Source: Eshraghiella sp045124255 (lineage in GTDB: Bacteria > Bacillota > Clostridia > Lachnospirales > Lachnospiraceae). From it: a stretch of DNA of 64,000 nt. Location of the stretch: positions 29,657-93,656 of the forward strand of contig JBGVLM010000019.1 of NCBI GenBank assembly GCA_045124255.1, read 5' to 3'. The notes beneath the pieces are model-generated. The model saw only the letters and a program-made list of their open reading frames with translations. It was not told the DNA's origin and did no database searches. Numbering within the stretch: position 1 is the first letter of the stretch; the number at the start of each line of letters is the position of its first letter. This document shows, in pieces, positions 52,604-61,634 of the stretch. The translations under genes were made by a program, and so were the position numbers.

Positions 52604-54589
52604 ATGAAAAGATTAAAAAAAGTTTTGATAATTTTAGGGCTTTCATTTATTTTATCTGGATGTAACAGAAAGGTATCAAAAGATTATATAAAGCTGTATG
52701 GTGGAAAAATTTATTGTTCGGAAACTGATTTATATGTGGACACAGATACACAAATAGGAATAAACATAACCCCTTTTTACATAAATAATGGACAAGAAGT
52801 AGTGATGGTATCGAAATCAGTTAATTCTGAAACGGGTAATTATGATTTCTATAAGCTTTGCTTTATGAATACAGAGACATATGAAATTTATGAAATGGAT
52901 GTAAAAGAATACTTATCATGCAGTAAATATACAGATATTGAATTCAATGATAATATGAAAATTCTTCAACCGGGTGCAATAGAGTATCAGAACGATGTTC
53001 TGTATTTTACTGCTAAAGTAAATAAAAATGAGTCCATGTTATTTATTATAGATATGGAAAGTGGGGAGACTAAACACTCAAAATCCGTAAATTTTTTTGG
53101 AAGTAAAATTATAGAAGTATCGGAGGACGGAAAGTTCGTTTTTGTAACTGTTCCAAAGGAGCAGAATATAGAACTGAAAGATGGGAATGTATATAATATT
53201 TTGAAACTTGATACTGAAAGTATGGAATTTGACACTTATAAGGAAGGAGTGCATGATTTACAATTCTCACCGGATTATAAATATATGGCATATTTAGAGG
53301 ATGAAATAGTTATAAAAACGAATGAGGACGGGGAATATTGGGACTCAGGAGACACAAAACTGGTTGTGGAGGATATGTTATCCGGAGAAGTTGTTTATGA
53401 GTTGAATCCAATGCCGCAAAGTTCGAAATTATATAAATTTAGTGCGGACAGCAAAGGCATATTATGTTTTGAGACACAATATCGTTCGGTAATTACCGGC
53501 TCTCAGGGCAGATATACAGGTGTGTATATTGATTTGTCGGAAGGAACGAAGGAAAAATTATTTGCCGGCAAGTGGGGAGAGGAACTTGGGGAAATAATCA
53601 TTATAGGAGATAAAAATAGTGTTTCAATAGAAATAATGGAAACTACCACAGATGCAGTAGAAACTGAAAGCAGTACTGAAGTACATACAAGTCAATCTAT
53701 GGATTCGGCCAGTTTTATTATTAATAAGGAATTTGCCGATTTGATTTCAAAAAATAATTCTATAGATGATATATATTATGCTGCGGAAAGGCCTTACGAT
53801 ACGGAAGGGTGCATAAAAATGGCGTGTACATTCAGAGATTACTGGTGGGAGGAAATGGACTACAGTTATCAGCAGCTTTACGCTGTTCTTGACAGTGAAG
53901 ACAGGCAGGCGTTGGAGAAGTCACAGGAAGCGTGGGAGAAAGAGTTCTATAACAAAGATATGGTTCAGAAGAACCTGTATTATAATAATAAATACTCTGT
54001 GCAGGGTTCAATGGAACGTGTGCTGTTAAATGATTTGCAAATGGAAAATGTACGTTATAGAACAATTAAGTTAAAGGAATATTATTTTATTGTTACAGGT
54101 GAACTGAATTTTCAATTTGAAGATGATGAGAATGACGAAGACATTCAAAGCTGCAGTTCAACGTATTATGTACCAACTCCGGTAATTGAGGCGGCGGATA
54201 TTGAAAATAACTCTATAGATACAGCATTTTATTCAATGAAAGCCGGTAATATGAATGAACATATAGAGCTGCTTGATACATTCAGAGATTACTGGTGGGA
54301 GGAAATGGACTACAGTTATCAGCAGCTTTACGCTGTTCTTGACAGTGAAGACAGGCAGGCGTTGGAGAAGTCACAGGAGGCGTGGGAAACTGATTTTTAC
54401 AATGGGGATATATTGCAAAATAATTTGTATGTAAGTAATAAATATTCCGAATCAAATAGTGACAATGAGGTTGATTTAAATAATTTGCAGATGGAGACAG
54501 TACGCTGCCGGGCATTGGAGTTGAAAGAATATTATTACATTATTACAGGAGAATCGAATTTTCAATATGAAGATAATTATGGAAAATAA
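52604..54589 (+). CDS. lipoprotein with beta-propeller-like region and two LprI-type repeats
   Basis: 661 residues. Lipobox LSGC (Cys ~20), then ~320 residues with WD/propeller-like strands. Two copies of an LprI/DUF1311-like helical segment follow (about residues 405-490 and 555-645): WWEEMDYSYQQLYAVLD and EDRQALEKSQEAWE. The DNA of the two repeats is identical over 111 bases but for one. Surface-exposed; function unknown. It follows the sheath gene by 35 bases, perhaps cotranscribed. Confidence 0.75.
   Translation: MKRLKKVLIILGLSFILSGCNRKVSKDYIKLYGGKIYCSETDLYVDTDTQIGINITPFYINNGQEVVMVSKSVNSETGNYDFYKLCFMNTETYEIYEMDVKEYLSCSKYTDIEFNDNMKILQPGAIEYQNDVLYFTAKVNKNESMLFIIDMESGETKHSKSVNFFGSKIIEVSEDGKFVFVTVPKEQNIELKDGNVYNILKLDTESMEFDTYKEGVHDLQFSPDYKYMAYLEDEIVIKTNEDGEYWDSGDTKLVVEDMLSGEVVYELNPMPQSSKLYKFSADSKGILCFETQYRSVITGSQGRYTGVYIDLSEGTKEKLFAGKWGEELGEIIIIGDKNSVSIEIMETTTDAVETESSTEVHTSQSMDSASFIINKEFADLISKNNSIDDIYYAAERPYDTEGCIKMACTFRDYWWEEMDYSYQQLYAVLDSEDRQALEKSQEAWEKEFYNKDMVQKNLYYNNKYSVQGSMERVLLNDLQMENVRYRTIKLKEYYFIVTGELNFQFEDDENDEDIQSCSSTYYVPTPVIEAADIENNSIDTAFYSMKAGNMNEHIELLDTFRDYWWEEMDYSYQQLYAVLDSEDRQALEKSQEAWETDFYNGDILQNNLYVSNKYSESNSDNEVDLNNLQMETVRCRALELKEYYYIITGESNFQYEDNYGK
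53827..54387 (+). repeat. 111-bp direct repeat within lipoprotein gene
   Basis: Copies at 53827-53937 and 54277-54387 differ at one base (53929/54379), exactly 450 bases (150 codons) apart. The sharp ends of identity against diverged flanks point to recent gene conversion. Confidence 0.9.
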
Positions 54590-54630
54590 GAAGTATTTCT
54601 TTTTTGTATACAGCGGAATAAATATATAGT

Positions 54631-54659
54631 TTGAAAAAAATAAATGCTTAAAGTATAAT
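54631..54659 (+). promoter_or_regulatory. sigma-A promoter for ispE
   Basis: TTGAAA at 54631-54636, 17-base spacer, TATAAT at 54654-54659. Confidence 0.65.
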
Positions 54660-54698
54660 TATCCTATAAAAAGATTTATAAATAACAGGAGTTTATAA

Positions 54699-55559
54699 AT
54701 GAACCGAATCAGTCTTAAAGCTTATGCAAAAATTAATCTTGGTCTGGATGTGCTTGGAACCCTGGAGAACGGATACCATGAGGTTCGAATGGTAATGCAG
54801 AGTATAGATTTATATGATAAAATCAATATAATTAAGAACAGAACCGGCAGGATTAATATCAAGACCAATCTTGGCTTTCTTCCGACGGGACCGGATAATC
54901 TGGTATATAAGGCAGCAAAGCTTTTGACGGATGAATTTGGGCTTCAGGCAGGAGTCGATATTGATTTGTTTAAATTTATTCCCGTGGCAGCAGGAATGGC
55001 GGGGGGAAGTACTGACGCAGCAGCTGTTCTGAAGGGAATGAACAGACTTTTTAATCTGGGACTCAGCGAAGAGGAACTGATGGTTCGCGGAGCGAAGCTC
55101 GGGGCGGATATTCCGTACTGTATTATGGGAGGAACGGCACTTGCAGAGGGAATCGGAGAGAAGCTTACAAGACTTAAGGAATGTCCACGCTGCTATGTGG
55201 TTATCGGTAAGCCGGGAATAAGCGTTTCAACCAAGTATGTATATGATAATCTGGTTTTGGACGGGAATACGGTTCATCCGGATATAGACGGAATAATGGA
55301 CGGTATTAACAGTGAGGATATTTACAAGGTTGCGGATAAACTTGGAAATGTTCTGGAAAGTGTTACGGAGAAGGCTTATCCGGTAATTGGAGATATTAAG
55401 GATATTATGATTCGGGAGGGTGCACTTAATTCAATAATGAGTGGAAGCGGCCCGACAGTATTTGGAATTTTTGACGATAAAGAGAAGGCAGTATATTGCA
55501 GGGAGGTTTTAAGAAGCGGAAGCCTGACCAGAAACTCCTATGTAGTGGAACTGATATAA
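54699..55559 (+). CDS. ispE: 4-diphosphocytidyl-2-C-methyl-D-erythritol kinase
   Basis: GHMP kinase of the MEP isoprenoid pathway; phosphorylates CDP-methylerythritol with ATP. 286 residues: KAYAKINLGLDV at the N-terminus, ATP-binding PVAAGMAGGSTDAAAVL (~91-107) and GSGPTVFGIF near the C-terminus. CAGGAG precedes the ATG. A GntR regulator gene follows 16 bases downstream. Confidence 0.96.
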   Translation: MNRISLKAYAKINLGLDVLGTLENGYHEVRMVMQSIDLYDKINIIKNRTGRINIKTNLGFLPTGPDNLVYKAAKLLTDEFGLQAGVDIDLFKFIPVAAGMAGGSTDAAAVLKGMNRLFNLGLSEEELMVRGAKLGADIPYCIMGGTALAEGIGEKLTRLKECPRCYVVIGKPGISVSTKYVYDNLVLDGNTVHPDIDGIMDGINSEDIYKVADKLGNVLESVTEKAYPVIGDIKDIMIREGALNSIMSGSGPTVFGIFDDKEKAVYCREVLRSGSLTRNSYVVELI

Positions 55560-55575
55560 GGAAGGTGGGAACAGA

Positions 55576-56259
55576 ATGATTTCAGATGTGCAGTTAATGA
55601 ATATGGAGGAGGGTGAATCCTTAAGGGATGCTGTGTATCATTCCCTTAAGAATGCCATTATGACAGGAATACTCGCACCGGATGAACGTTTAATGGAGAT
55701 TCCCATCGCTAATCAGCTTGGAGTCAGCAGAACACCCGTAAGGGAAGCAATACAGCGGCTTGAGAGGGAGCAGCTTGTAATTGTCTCTCCGCGCTGTGGT
55801 GCAAGGGTTGCCGGAATCACGGATAAGGATGTTAAGGACGCTCTGGATGTAAGAATTGTTATTGAGACAATGTCTGTCAGATTTGCGGCACAGAATATTA
55901 CAACGGAACAGATTGTAAGACTTAGAGAGATTAATACTCGAATCGAGGAAGCAATTAAGGATGAGAATGTAGCGAGAATTTCAGATTTGGACAATCTTCT
56001 GCATAGAATGATTGGTGAGGCGTCAGGCAACAATGTTCTTATGGACATTATGAGACAGCTCGAAGAGCATGTTTTAAGATACCGTTTTGAATATATCAAA
56101 AGTATTAAAGCAAATTATGCAATTTCCAAGGAGCATGAGCAGATAATCAGTGCAATAGAGAGCAGGGATGTTGAAGCAGCGAGCAATTATATGATGGAGC
56201 ATATTAAGAAGCAGAAGGAACAGATTTGCAAAATTATTTATGACAAGATGAATAAATAA
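55576..56259 (+). CDS. GntR-family transcriptional regulator, FadR (FCD) subfamily
   Basis: 227 residues. Winged helix (~15-80) with ANQLGVSRTPVREAIQRLE, then a helical FCD ligand-binding domain (~95-220) with the DNLLHRMIGEASGN metal/ligand region. These repress genes for acid or sugar metabolism and release DNA upon binding a carboxylate. The target is unknown; it may be cotranscribed with ispE. Confidence 0.93.
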   Translation: MISDVQLMNMEEGESLRDAVYHSLKNAIMTGILAPDERLMEIPIANQLGVSRTPVREAIQRLEREQLVIVSPRCGARVAGITDKDVKDALDVRIVIETMSVRFAAQNITTEQIVRLREINTRIEEAIKDENVARISDLDNLLHRMIGEASGNNVLMDIMRQLEEHVLRYRFEYIKSIKANYAISKEHEQIISAIESRDVEAASNYMMEHIKKQKEQICKIIYDKMNK

Positions 56260-56271
56260 TGTCCAAGGGGC

Positions 56272-56310
56272 AATAATCCTGATATCAACATTTTGATATG
56301 GAGGATTATT
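56272..56310 (+). promoter_or_regulatory. hairpin sequestering the spoIIR ribosome site
   Basis: AATAATCCT (56272-56280) pairs with AGGATTATT (56302-56310), continuing after a small internal loop as ATATCAA (56282-56288) with TTGATAT (56293-56299); loop CATT. The GGAGG ribosome site (56300-56304) is half within the stem and the ATG is at 56312. Confidence 0.6.
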
Positions 56311-56311
56311 T

Positions 56312-56941
56312 ATGAAAAAAAGTATTTTGCCCCTGATTGTGGTTGCAGTTGTTATTTTTGCAGTCGGTACATATTTGACTAAGCAGACAGATACATATAA
56401 AGTACAGAAAGAGATTGCAGACGAGATTATTCGTTTTCATGTAAGAGCCAACAGTGACAGTGAGGAAGACCAGGCTTTGAAGCTGTTAGTGAAGAACCGC
56501 ATTGTTGAATTCCTTGAAATTGAGCTTAAGAATGCGTCAAGTCTTGACGAAGCCAGAAATATTTTATATGATGTCAAGGATGAAATTGCAGATATTGCTT
56601 TGACGGTAATAAGGGAAGAGGGCTATGAATATAATGTAAATGTATATTTTGAGAAGGCTTATTTTCCTCTTAAGGTTTATGGAGACATGAGTTTTCCGCC
56701 GGGAGAGTATGAGGCATTTCGAGTGGACATCGGAGAGGCATGCGGCAAGAACTGGTGGTGTGTTCTGTATCCGCCGCTCTGTTTTGTGGATTCCACATAT
56801 TCAGTAGTTCCTGATGATACAAAGGCGCAGTTTCAGGAGATTTTGTCGGATGAAGCTTATCGGGCAATAACTATGGATGATTTAGAAGAAAATACATATG
56901 AATTCCGGTTTAAATTTCTTAAATTTTTAAATCGGAAATAG
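56312..56941 (+). CDS. spoIIR: stage II sporulation protein R
   Basis: 209 residues: one N-terminal signal-anchor helix (~5-22), IIRFHVRANSDSEEDQALK and the C-terminal NWWCVLYPPLCF motif, all typical of SpoIIR. By family knowledge it is made in the forespore under sigma-F, secreted into the intermembrane space and triggers SpoIIGA to process pro-sigma-E in the mother cell. A long hairpin covers its ribosome site. First gene of a cluster with envelope genes. Confidence 0.95.
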   Translation: MKKSILPLIVVAVVIFAVGTYLTKQTDTYKVQKEIADEIIRFHVRANSDSEEDQALKLLVKNRIVEFLEIELKNASSLDEARNILYDVKDEIADIALTVIREEGYEYNVNVYFEKAYFPLKVYGDMSFPPGEYEAFRVDIGEACGKNWWCVLYPPLCFVDSTYSVVPDDTKAQFQEILSDEAYRAITMDDLEENTYEFRFKFLKFLNRK

Positions 56942-56950
56942 GGATTAATA

Positions 56951-57382
56951 ATGAATAAAAGAGTTTGCATTAAAATAAAAGGACTTCATAACATTGATTC
57001 CATGGAGGAGGACCAGATTGAGGTCATTTATGTTGGAAGTTATTACAAAAGAAATGGAAAGCATTATATTAAATATGATGAACCCGGAGCTGATGGTGGT
57101 GACATCAGCCATAATATGCTGAAAATATCTGATGATGAAGTGGAACTTACCTCTAACGGAAGAACCGGACAGCACATGATATTTACTGCCGGACAGAAGA
57201 ATATGACGTATTATATGACTCCTTTTGGAGGAATTAATATGGGGATAGATACCACTTCTATTGAGGTGGCAGAGCAGCAGGACCGTATACAGCTTGATGT
57301 TAAATACGGACTGGAAATTAATCTTGACTATATATCCCAGTGCCATGTTTGCATTGAGATTGAATCAACAGAGGACAGATAG
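56951..57382 (+). CDS. DUF1934 family beta-barrel protein
   Basis: 143 residues matching the DUF1934 (YwiB-like, lipocalin/calycin-fold) family: VYVGSYYKRNGKHYIKYDE, TYYMTPFGGINMGIDTTSIEV and LDVKYGLEINLD. Cytosolic, unknown role, widely conserved in Firmicutes. No strong ribosome site (GGGATTAATA). The next gene starts directly after its stop codon. Confidence 0.88.
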   Translation: MNKRVCIKIKGLHNIDSMEEDQIEVIYVGSYYKRNGKHYIKYDEPGADGGDISHNMLKISDDEVELTSNGRTGQHMIFTAGQKNMTYYMTPFGGINMGIDTTSIEVAEQQDRIQLDVKYGLEINLDYISQCHVCIEIESTEDR

Positions 57383-58162
57383 ATGGAAGTAGTCATTAAT
57401 GATTATAAAATTCAATATAAAGAAAGCGGAAATGGTGACAGGGTTGTTGTAATCCTTCAGGGCTGGGGTACGGAAATGTCATTGTATGACACAATTGCAG
57501 CAGGTATTTCTTCTGATTACAGGGTTATACAGTTTGATTTTCCGGGCTTTGGTGGAAGTGATGAGCCGAGGGAGGCATGGGCAGTTGATGATTATGCGGA
57601 CTTCTTTTTACGGTTCATGGACAAACTTAACATAAACAAGGCAGCTCTTATCGGACATTCCTATGGCGGAAGAGTTATTATTAAGCTTGCTTCAAGGACG
57701 CTGACGAATTTTGCAATAGAGCGGATTGTTCTGGTGGACAGCGCAGGAATTCTTCCGGTAAAGACTCCGGCGCAGCTTAAGAAAATACGACGTTATAAGA
57801 GACTTAAAAAATTTTATTCCAATCCTTTTATATATAAGCTTTTTCACAAACGGATTGACGCATGGAGAAATAAGCAGGGCTCTGCTGACTACCGTAATGC
57901 TTCACCGATGATGAAGCAGTGCATGGTCAAGGCAGTTAATGAGGATTTGACGGAACTGCTTCCTCTGATTAAGCAGGATACTCTTCTGGTATGGGGAGAG
58001 AATGATACGGCGACACCGCTTTCTGACGGAAAACTTATGGAGGAAAGAATACCTAATGCCGGGCTTGCGGTTATACAGAATGCAGGGCATTTTTGTTTCC
58101 TTGAACAGAGGGTAATTTTTGACAGAATAATGAAATCATACTTTAAGATTGGAGCAGTATAG
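57383..58162 (+). CDS. alpha/beta hydrolase
   Basis: 259 residues of the alpha/beta-hydrolase fold: LQGWGTEMSLYD oxyanion strand, nucleophile elbow GHSYGG (Ser ~93), acid in WGENDTATP (Asp ~212) and His in NAGHFCF (~232). Substrate not predictable. Coupled to DUF1934 (adjacent base) and followed by murF after two bases. Confidence 0.9.
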   Translation: MEVVINDYKIQYKESGNGDRVVVILQGWGTEMSLYDTIAAGISSDYRVIQFDFPGFGGSDEPREAWAVDDYADFFLRFMDKLNINKAALIGHSYGGRVIIKLASRTLTNFAIERIVLVDSAGILPVKTPAQLKKIRRYKRLKKFYSNPFIYKLFHKRIDAWRNKQGSADYRNASPMMKQCMVKAVNEDLTELLPLIKQDTLLVWGENDTATPLSDGKLMEERIPNAGLAVIQNAGHFCFLEQRVIFDRIMKSYFKIGAV

Positions 58163-58164
58163 GA

Positions 58165-59724
58165 ATGAGCGAAGTATTTTATTTTATCAGTGCAGGTTTT
58201 TATGCGGTAAGCTTATGGATGGTAATGCGGTATAACCTTCACATGTTCCAGCTTAACGGTTATAAGAATCGTGAGCATTGCAAATGGCTTCTTAAAAACA
58301 GCAGCATACAGTTGATTTTGGCACCGTTGTTTATTATCGGAGTAATTGTTTCGATAAAGGCTGTTATTTTGCTCGCAGTTGTTTTGTACATAATGTATGC
58401 AGGCGTAATAGTATGGTATTTTCGTCTGTTTAAGACCAACAATAAGAAAAAACTTGTTTTTACCAACAGGGTAAGGCGTCTTATAGTAACGGATTTGATT
58501 ATTAATGTTGCAGGAGTCGTTGCGGCACCTTTTCTGGGACAGAGCGCATACCTTGTGCTTACGACACTTATATTTGTACAGCCTGCACTGGTGTTGCTGG
58601 CTAACATAATTAATTCACCTGTTGAGAAGAGTATTAATAACGGATATATTAAGGACGCAAAGAGAATTCTTGAAGGAATGCCTGATTTGAAGATAATAGG
58701 TGTAACCGGAAGCTATGGCAAGACAAGTGTAAAATATTATCTCCAGACCCTGCTTAAGAGTAAATACAATGTCCTTGTAACTCCGGCAAGCTATAATACT
58801 CCGATGGGTGTGGTAAGAACAATACGCGAGGAGTTAAAGCCAATCCATGAGATTTTTGTCTGTGAGATGGGTGCGAGAAATATCGGTGATATTAAGGAAT
58901 TATGCGATATTGTTCATCCGGGCTACGGAGTTATCACTTCAATAGGTCCGCAGCATTTGGAGACTTTTCTCAATATGGACAATATTGCGAATACCAAGTT
59001 TGAGCTTGCAGACGCCATACCTGATACAGGACTTATTTTCCTTAACGGCGATAACGAATATATTAATAAGAAAAGCGAGGCTTACGCTAATAAGGTGTTC
59101 TATTCGACTACACCGAGAGAGGGAAGCTATTATTCCGATAATATTAAGGTTACGCAGACCGGAACGGAATTTGATATGGCAGCACCTGACGGAAGCCGTG
59201 AAACCTTCCGCATGAAGCTGGTTGGTTTACATAATGTGATAAATGTGGCAGGAGCCATTGCTGTTGCCCACAGTCTCGGCATTGACTTTGCAAGTCTTAA
59301 AATGGCAGTCCGTAAGCTTCAGCCTGTTGCACACCGAATGGAACTGGTGGAGAAGGGCAATGTGACAATTATTGATGATGCTTATAATTCCAATCCAATC
59401 GGCTCAAAAGCGGCAGTTGAGACACTGGCGATGTTTGATGGTGTCAGAATTCTCATTACTCCGGGAATGGTTGAGCTTGGTGCACAGGAAGAGAAATTCA
59501 ACTATGAATTCGGTACTTATGCAGCTAAATGCTGTGATTATATAGCTCTTGTAGGCAGAAAGCATACTGAGCCAATTAAGAGGGGTATTATTGAAGGCGG
59601 CTTTAGTGAGGATAACTGCAGGGTATTTGACAGACTTGAAGAAGCCGTTGCATATGCATATTCAATTCCGACAGGCAGCCATAAATATATTTTATTGGAA
59701 AATGATTTGCCGGATAACTATTAA
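58165..59724 (+). CDS. murF: Mur ligase with N-terminal membrane domain (MurF-type)
   Basis: 519 residues. About four hydrophobic helices occupy residues 1-~150, then the Mur ligase P-loop GVTGSYGKTS, NTPMGVV, the CEMGARNIGDIKELC motif typical of MurF, HRMELVEKG, and a C-terminal ligase domain. MurF adds D-Ala-D-Ala to UDP-MurNAc-tripeptide. The membrane extension is unusual for MurF but seen in Clostridia, so this may tether or divert the enzyme. The neighbouring ddl makes its substrate, which supports the assignment. Confidence 0.85.
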   Translation: MSEVFYFISAGFYAVSLWMVMRYNLHMFQLNGYKNREHCKWLLKNSSIQLILAPLFIIGVIVSIKAVILLAVVLYIMYAGVIVWYFRLFKTNNKKKLVFTNRVRRLIVTDLIINVAGVVAAPFLGQSAYLVLTTLIFVQPALVLLANIINSPVEKSINNGYIKDAKRILEGMPDLKIIGVTGSYGKTSVKYYLQTLLKSKYNVLVTPASYNTPMGVVRTIREELKPIHEIFVCEMGARNIGDIKELCDIVHPGYGVITSIGPQHLETFLNMDNIANTKFELADAIPDTGLIFLNGDNEYINKKSEAYANKVFYSTTPREGSYYSDNIKVTQTGTEFDMAAPDGSRETFRMKLVGLHNVINVAGAIAVAHSLGIDFASLKMAVRKLQPVAHRMELVEKGNVTIIDDAYNSNPIGSKAAVETLAMFDGVRILITPGMVELGAQEEKFNYEFGTYAAKCCDYIALVGRKHTEPIKRGIIEGGFSEDNCRVFDRLEEAVAYAYSIPTGSHKYILLENDLPDNY

Positions 59725-59737
59725 AAGGAGATAAAAA

Positions 59738-60925
59738 ATGAAGACGAGAATAGCAGTTTTATTCGGTGGAAACAGTGTTGAGCATGAGGTATCAGTAATT
59801 TCAGCAATTCAGGCAATAATGAATATGGATACCGACAAATATGAGATTACACCGGTATATATCAGCAAGAACAGGGAAATGTATGTTGGAGAGAATGTTG
59901 GAAACATTGACGCATACAAAAATATCGATAAGCTTATAAAGGAATCACGCAGGGTTATTTTTGTCAATGAAGGAAAGAGTACCTTCCTTGTACCATATCC
60001 GATGAAGTCGTTCGGCAACAGGCAGAAGCAGGAAATTGATATTGCTTTTCCTATCGTTCATGGAACCAATGTTGAGGACGGAACCCTGCAGGGATACTTA
60101 AAGACAATGGGAATTCCTTTTGTTGGCTGTGATGTTACTGCTTCGGCGGTTGGCATGGATAAATATGTTATGAAAACAGTGCTTAAGGATAATGGAATTC
60201 CTGTACTTGACGGTGCTTTATATACAATGGCTGATTACAGGGATGTAAATGCCCTTATGGACGATGTTGAGAAGAGATTTGGCTATCCTGTAATTGTAAA
60301 GCCTGTTAATTCCGGTTCAAGTGTCGGTATCGGTGTCGGCAAGAACCGTGAGGAGCTTGAAAAGAAAATAGACGAAGCATTTCTTTTTGCCCGTAAAATT
60401 ATTATTGAGCATGCAATTATGAATCTTCGCGAAATCAACTGTTCAGTGCTTGGTGATGATGAAGAAGCGGCTGCTTCCGTATGTGAGGAGCCTATGCACA
60501 CTGAGGAAATCCTTAGCTATGAGGATAAATATGTTAATAATGCCAAGGGCGGTTCAAAGGGAATGGCAAGTGTTTCAAGACAGATTCCTGCGAATATTCC
60601 TGATGAGCTTCGTAACCGGATTCAGGAATTATCAGTAAAGGCATTCAAATGTCTCGGATGTAATGGTGTTGCAAGAATTGATTATATGATTGATTCTGAT
60701 AACGGAGAATTATATTTTAATGAGATTAATACAATTCCGGGTTCACTTTCCTTCTATTTGTGGGAGCCTGCCGGAATTCCTTATAAGCAGCTTCTTGACC
60801 GCATGATTCAGCTTGCTCTGAAACGAAGCCGCGAGGAGGAGGAGATAACCTTCGCTTTCGATACAAATATTCTTAACCAGTCATCACTTGGAGGTGTGAA
60901 GGGCTCAAAGGGCGGCAAATTATAA
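59738..60925 (+). CDS. ddl: D-alanine--D-alanine ligase
   Basis: Joins two D-Ala with ATP to feed MurF. 395 residues, ATP-grasp fold: LFGGNSVEHEVS, FPIVHGTNVEDGTLQG, VKPVNSGSSVGI, ARIDYMID and FNEINTIPGSLSFYLWEPAG. It is ~30 residues longer than typical at the C-terminus. AAAGGAG precedes the ATG. A terminator follows. Confidence 0.96.
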   Translation: MKTRIAVLFGGNSVEHEVSVISAIQAIMNMDTDKYEITPVYISKNREMYVGENVGNIDAYKNIDKLIKESRRVIFVNEGKSTFLVPYPMKSFGNRQKQEIDIAFPIVHGTNVEDGTLQGYLKTMGIPFVGCDVTASAVGMDKYVMKTVLKDNGIPVLDGALYTMADYRDVNALMDDVEKRFGYPVIVKPVNSGSSVGIGVGKNREELEKKIDEAFLFARKIIIEHAIMNLREINCSVLGDDEEAAASVCEEPMHTEEILSYEDKYVNNAKGGSKGMASVSRQIPANIPDELRNRIQELSVKAFKCLGCNGVARIDYMIDSDNGELYFNEINTIPGSLSFYLWEPAGIPYKQLLDRMIQLALKRSREEEEITFAFDTNILNQSSLGGVKGSKGGKL

Positions 60926-60931
60926 ATAAAA

Positions 60932-60972
60932 AACTTATTAACCGGGGAATTTATCTCCGGTTAATAAGTTTT
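60932..60972. terminator. bidirectional terminator between ddl and convergent gene
   Basis: AACTTATTAACCGG (60932-60945) pairs exactly with CCGGTTAATAAGTT (60957-60970), followed by TTAT and preceded by AAAAA for the other strand. Confidence 0.8.
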
Positions 60973-60980
60973 ATTTGATT

Positions 60981-61508
60981 TTATTTCTTCTTTTTCTTCT
61001 TATTATCGGTGGTATTTATGCCTCTTGCTTCGTCAGCTTTCTTCTGTAATGCTTTACGGAATCTGCCTTTTTTCTTCTTAGGCATTTCAACCTTGCCGCG
61101 AACAAACTTGATTTCAGTAATATACATACCGCTTACTGCAACCTTAACCTCGGTTTTAAGTGGGAGGTCATCAAAAATTTTATCGTCTGCAATAAGAGTC
61201 ATAACTCTTGGTCCAACCTTGGCTTTAACAATCGGAAGCTTAGCCATTCTCAGATATTTAGGAATCTGTTCTGCAATCATCTTAGGCATGTTTGCGTCCT
61301 TGGCTCTCATTCGCTTCTTATCAATAATCAGCATTGAAACTACCTGTGAAGCTGCCTCAATCTGTGACTGAGAGGCTTCCTGCTTGTTCATAAGCTTCTT
61401 GCTGAAAAAATAAAGAGCGATAAGAATAAGGGCGATTACACCCAGAACAATCAGAACGACTTTAAGTGCTGTCGGCATAGCCAGAGTAATATAAGTCGCT
61501 ATCGTCAT
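60981..61508 (-). CDS. hypothetical single-pass membrane protein with basic tail
   Basis: About 175 residues: an N-terminal transmembrane helix (~12-36), a globular domain with LIADDKIFDDLPLKTEVKV and IKFVRGKVEMP, and a very Lys-rich C-terminus. No family recognised. AGGAGG is six bases before the ATG at 61508 on the minus strand, preferred over the ATG at 61514. Its promoter shares a -35 hexamer with the divergent plsC promoter. Confidence 0.75.
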   Translation of the reverse strand: MTIATYITLAMPTALKVVLIVLGVIALILIALYFFSKKLMNKQEASQSQIEAASQVVSMLIIDKKRMRAKDANMPKMIAEQIPKYLRMAKLPIVKAKVGPRVMTLIADDKIFDDLPLKTEVKVAVSGMYITEIKFVRGKVEMPKKKKGRFRKALQKKADEARGINTTDNKKKKKK

Positions 61509-61547
61509 ATCCATCCTCCTGTATTTTTCGCTTTTTTATCAGACTTT

Positions 61548-61598
61548 ATTGTATCATCTTTTTATTAATTTGCAAATAATAAATTATCGGTGTATACT
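61548..61598. promoter_or_regulatory. divergent promoters sharing one palindromic -35
   Basis: TTGCAA at 61570-61575 is its own reverse complement. Rightward: 17-base spacer to TATACT (61593-61598). Leftward: 16-base spacer to TACAAT (61553-61548, preceded by TGA). The two polymerases cannot bind at once. Confidence 0.6.
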
Positions 61599-61634
61599 AA
61601 ATGGGAAAGATTTACATTTTTAGGGAGAAACCGG

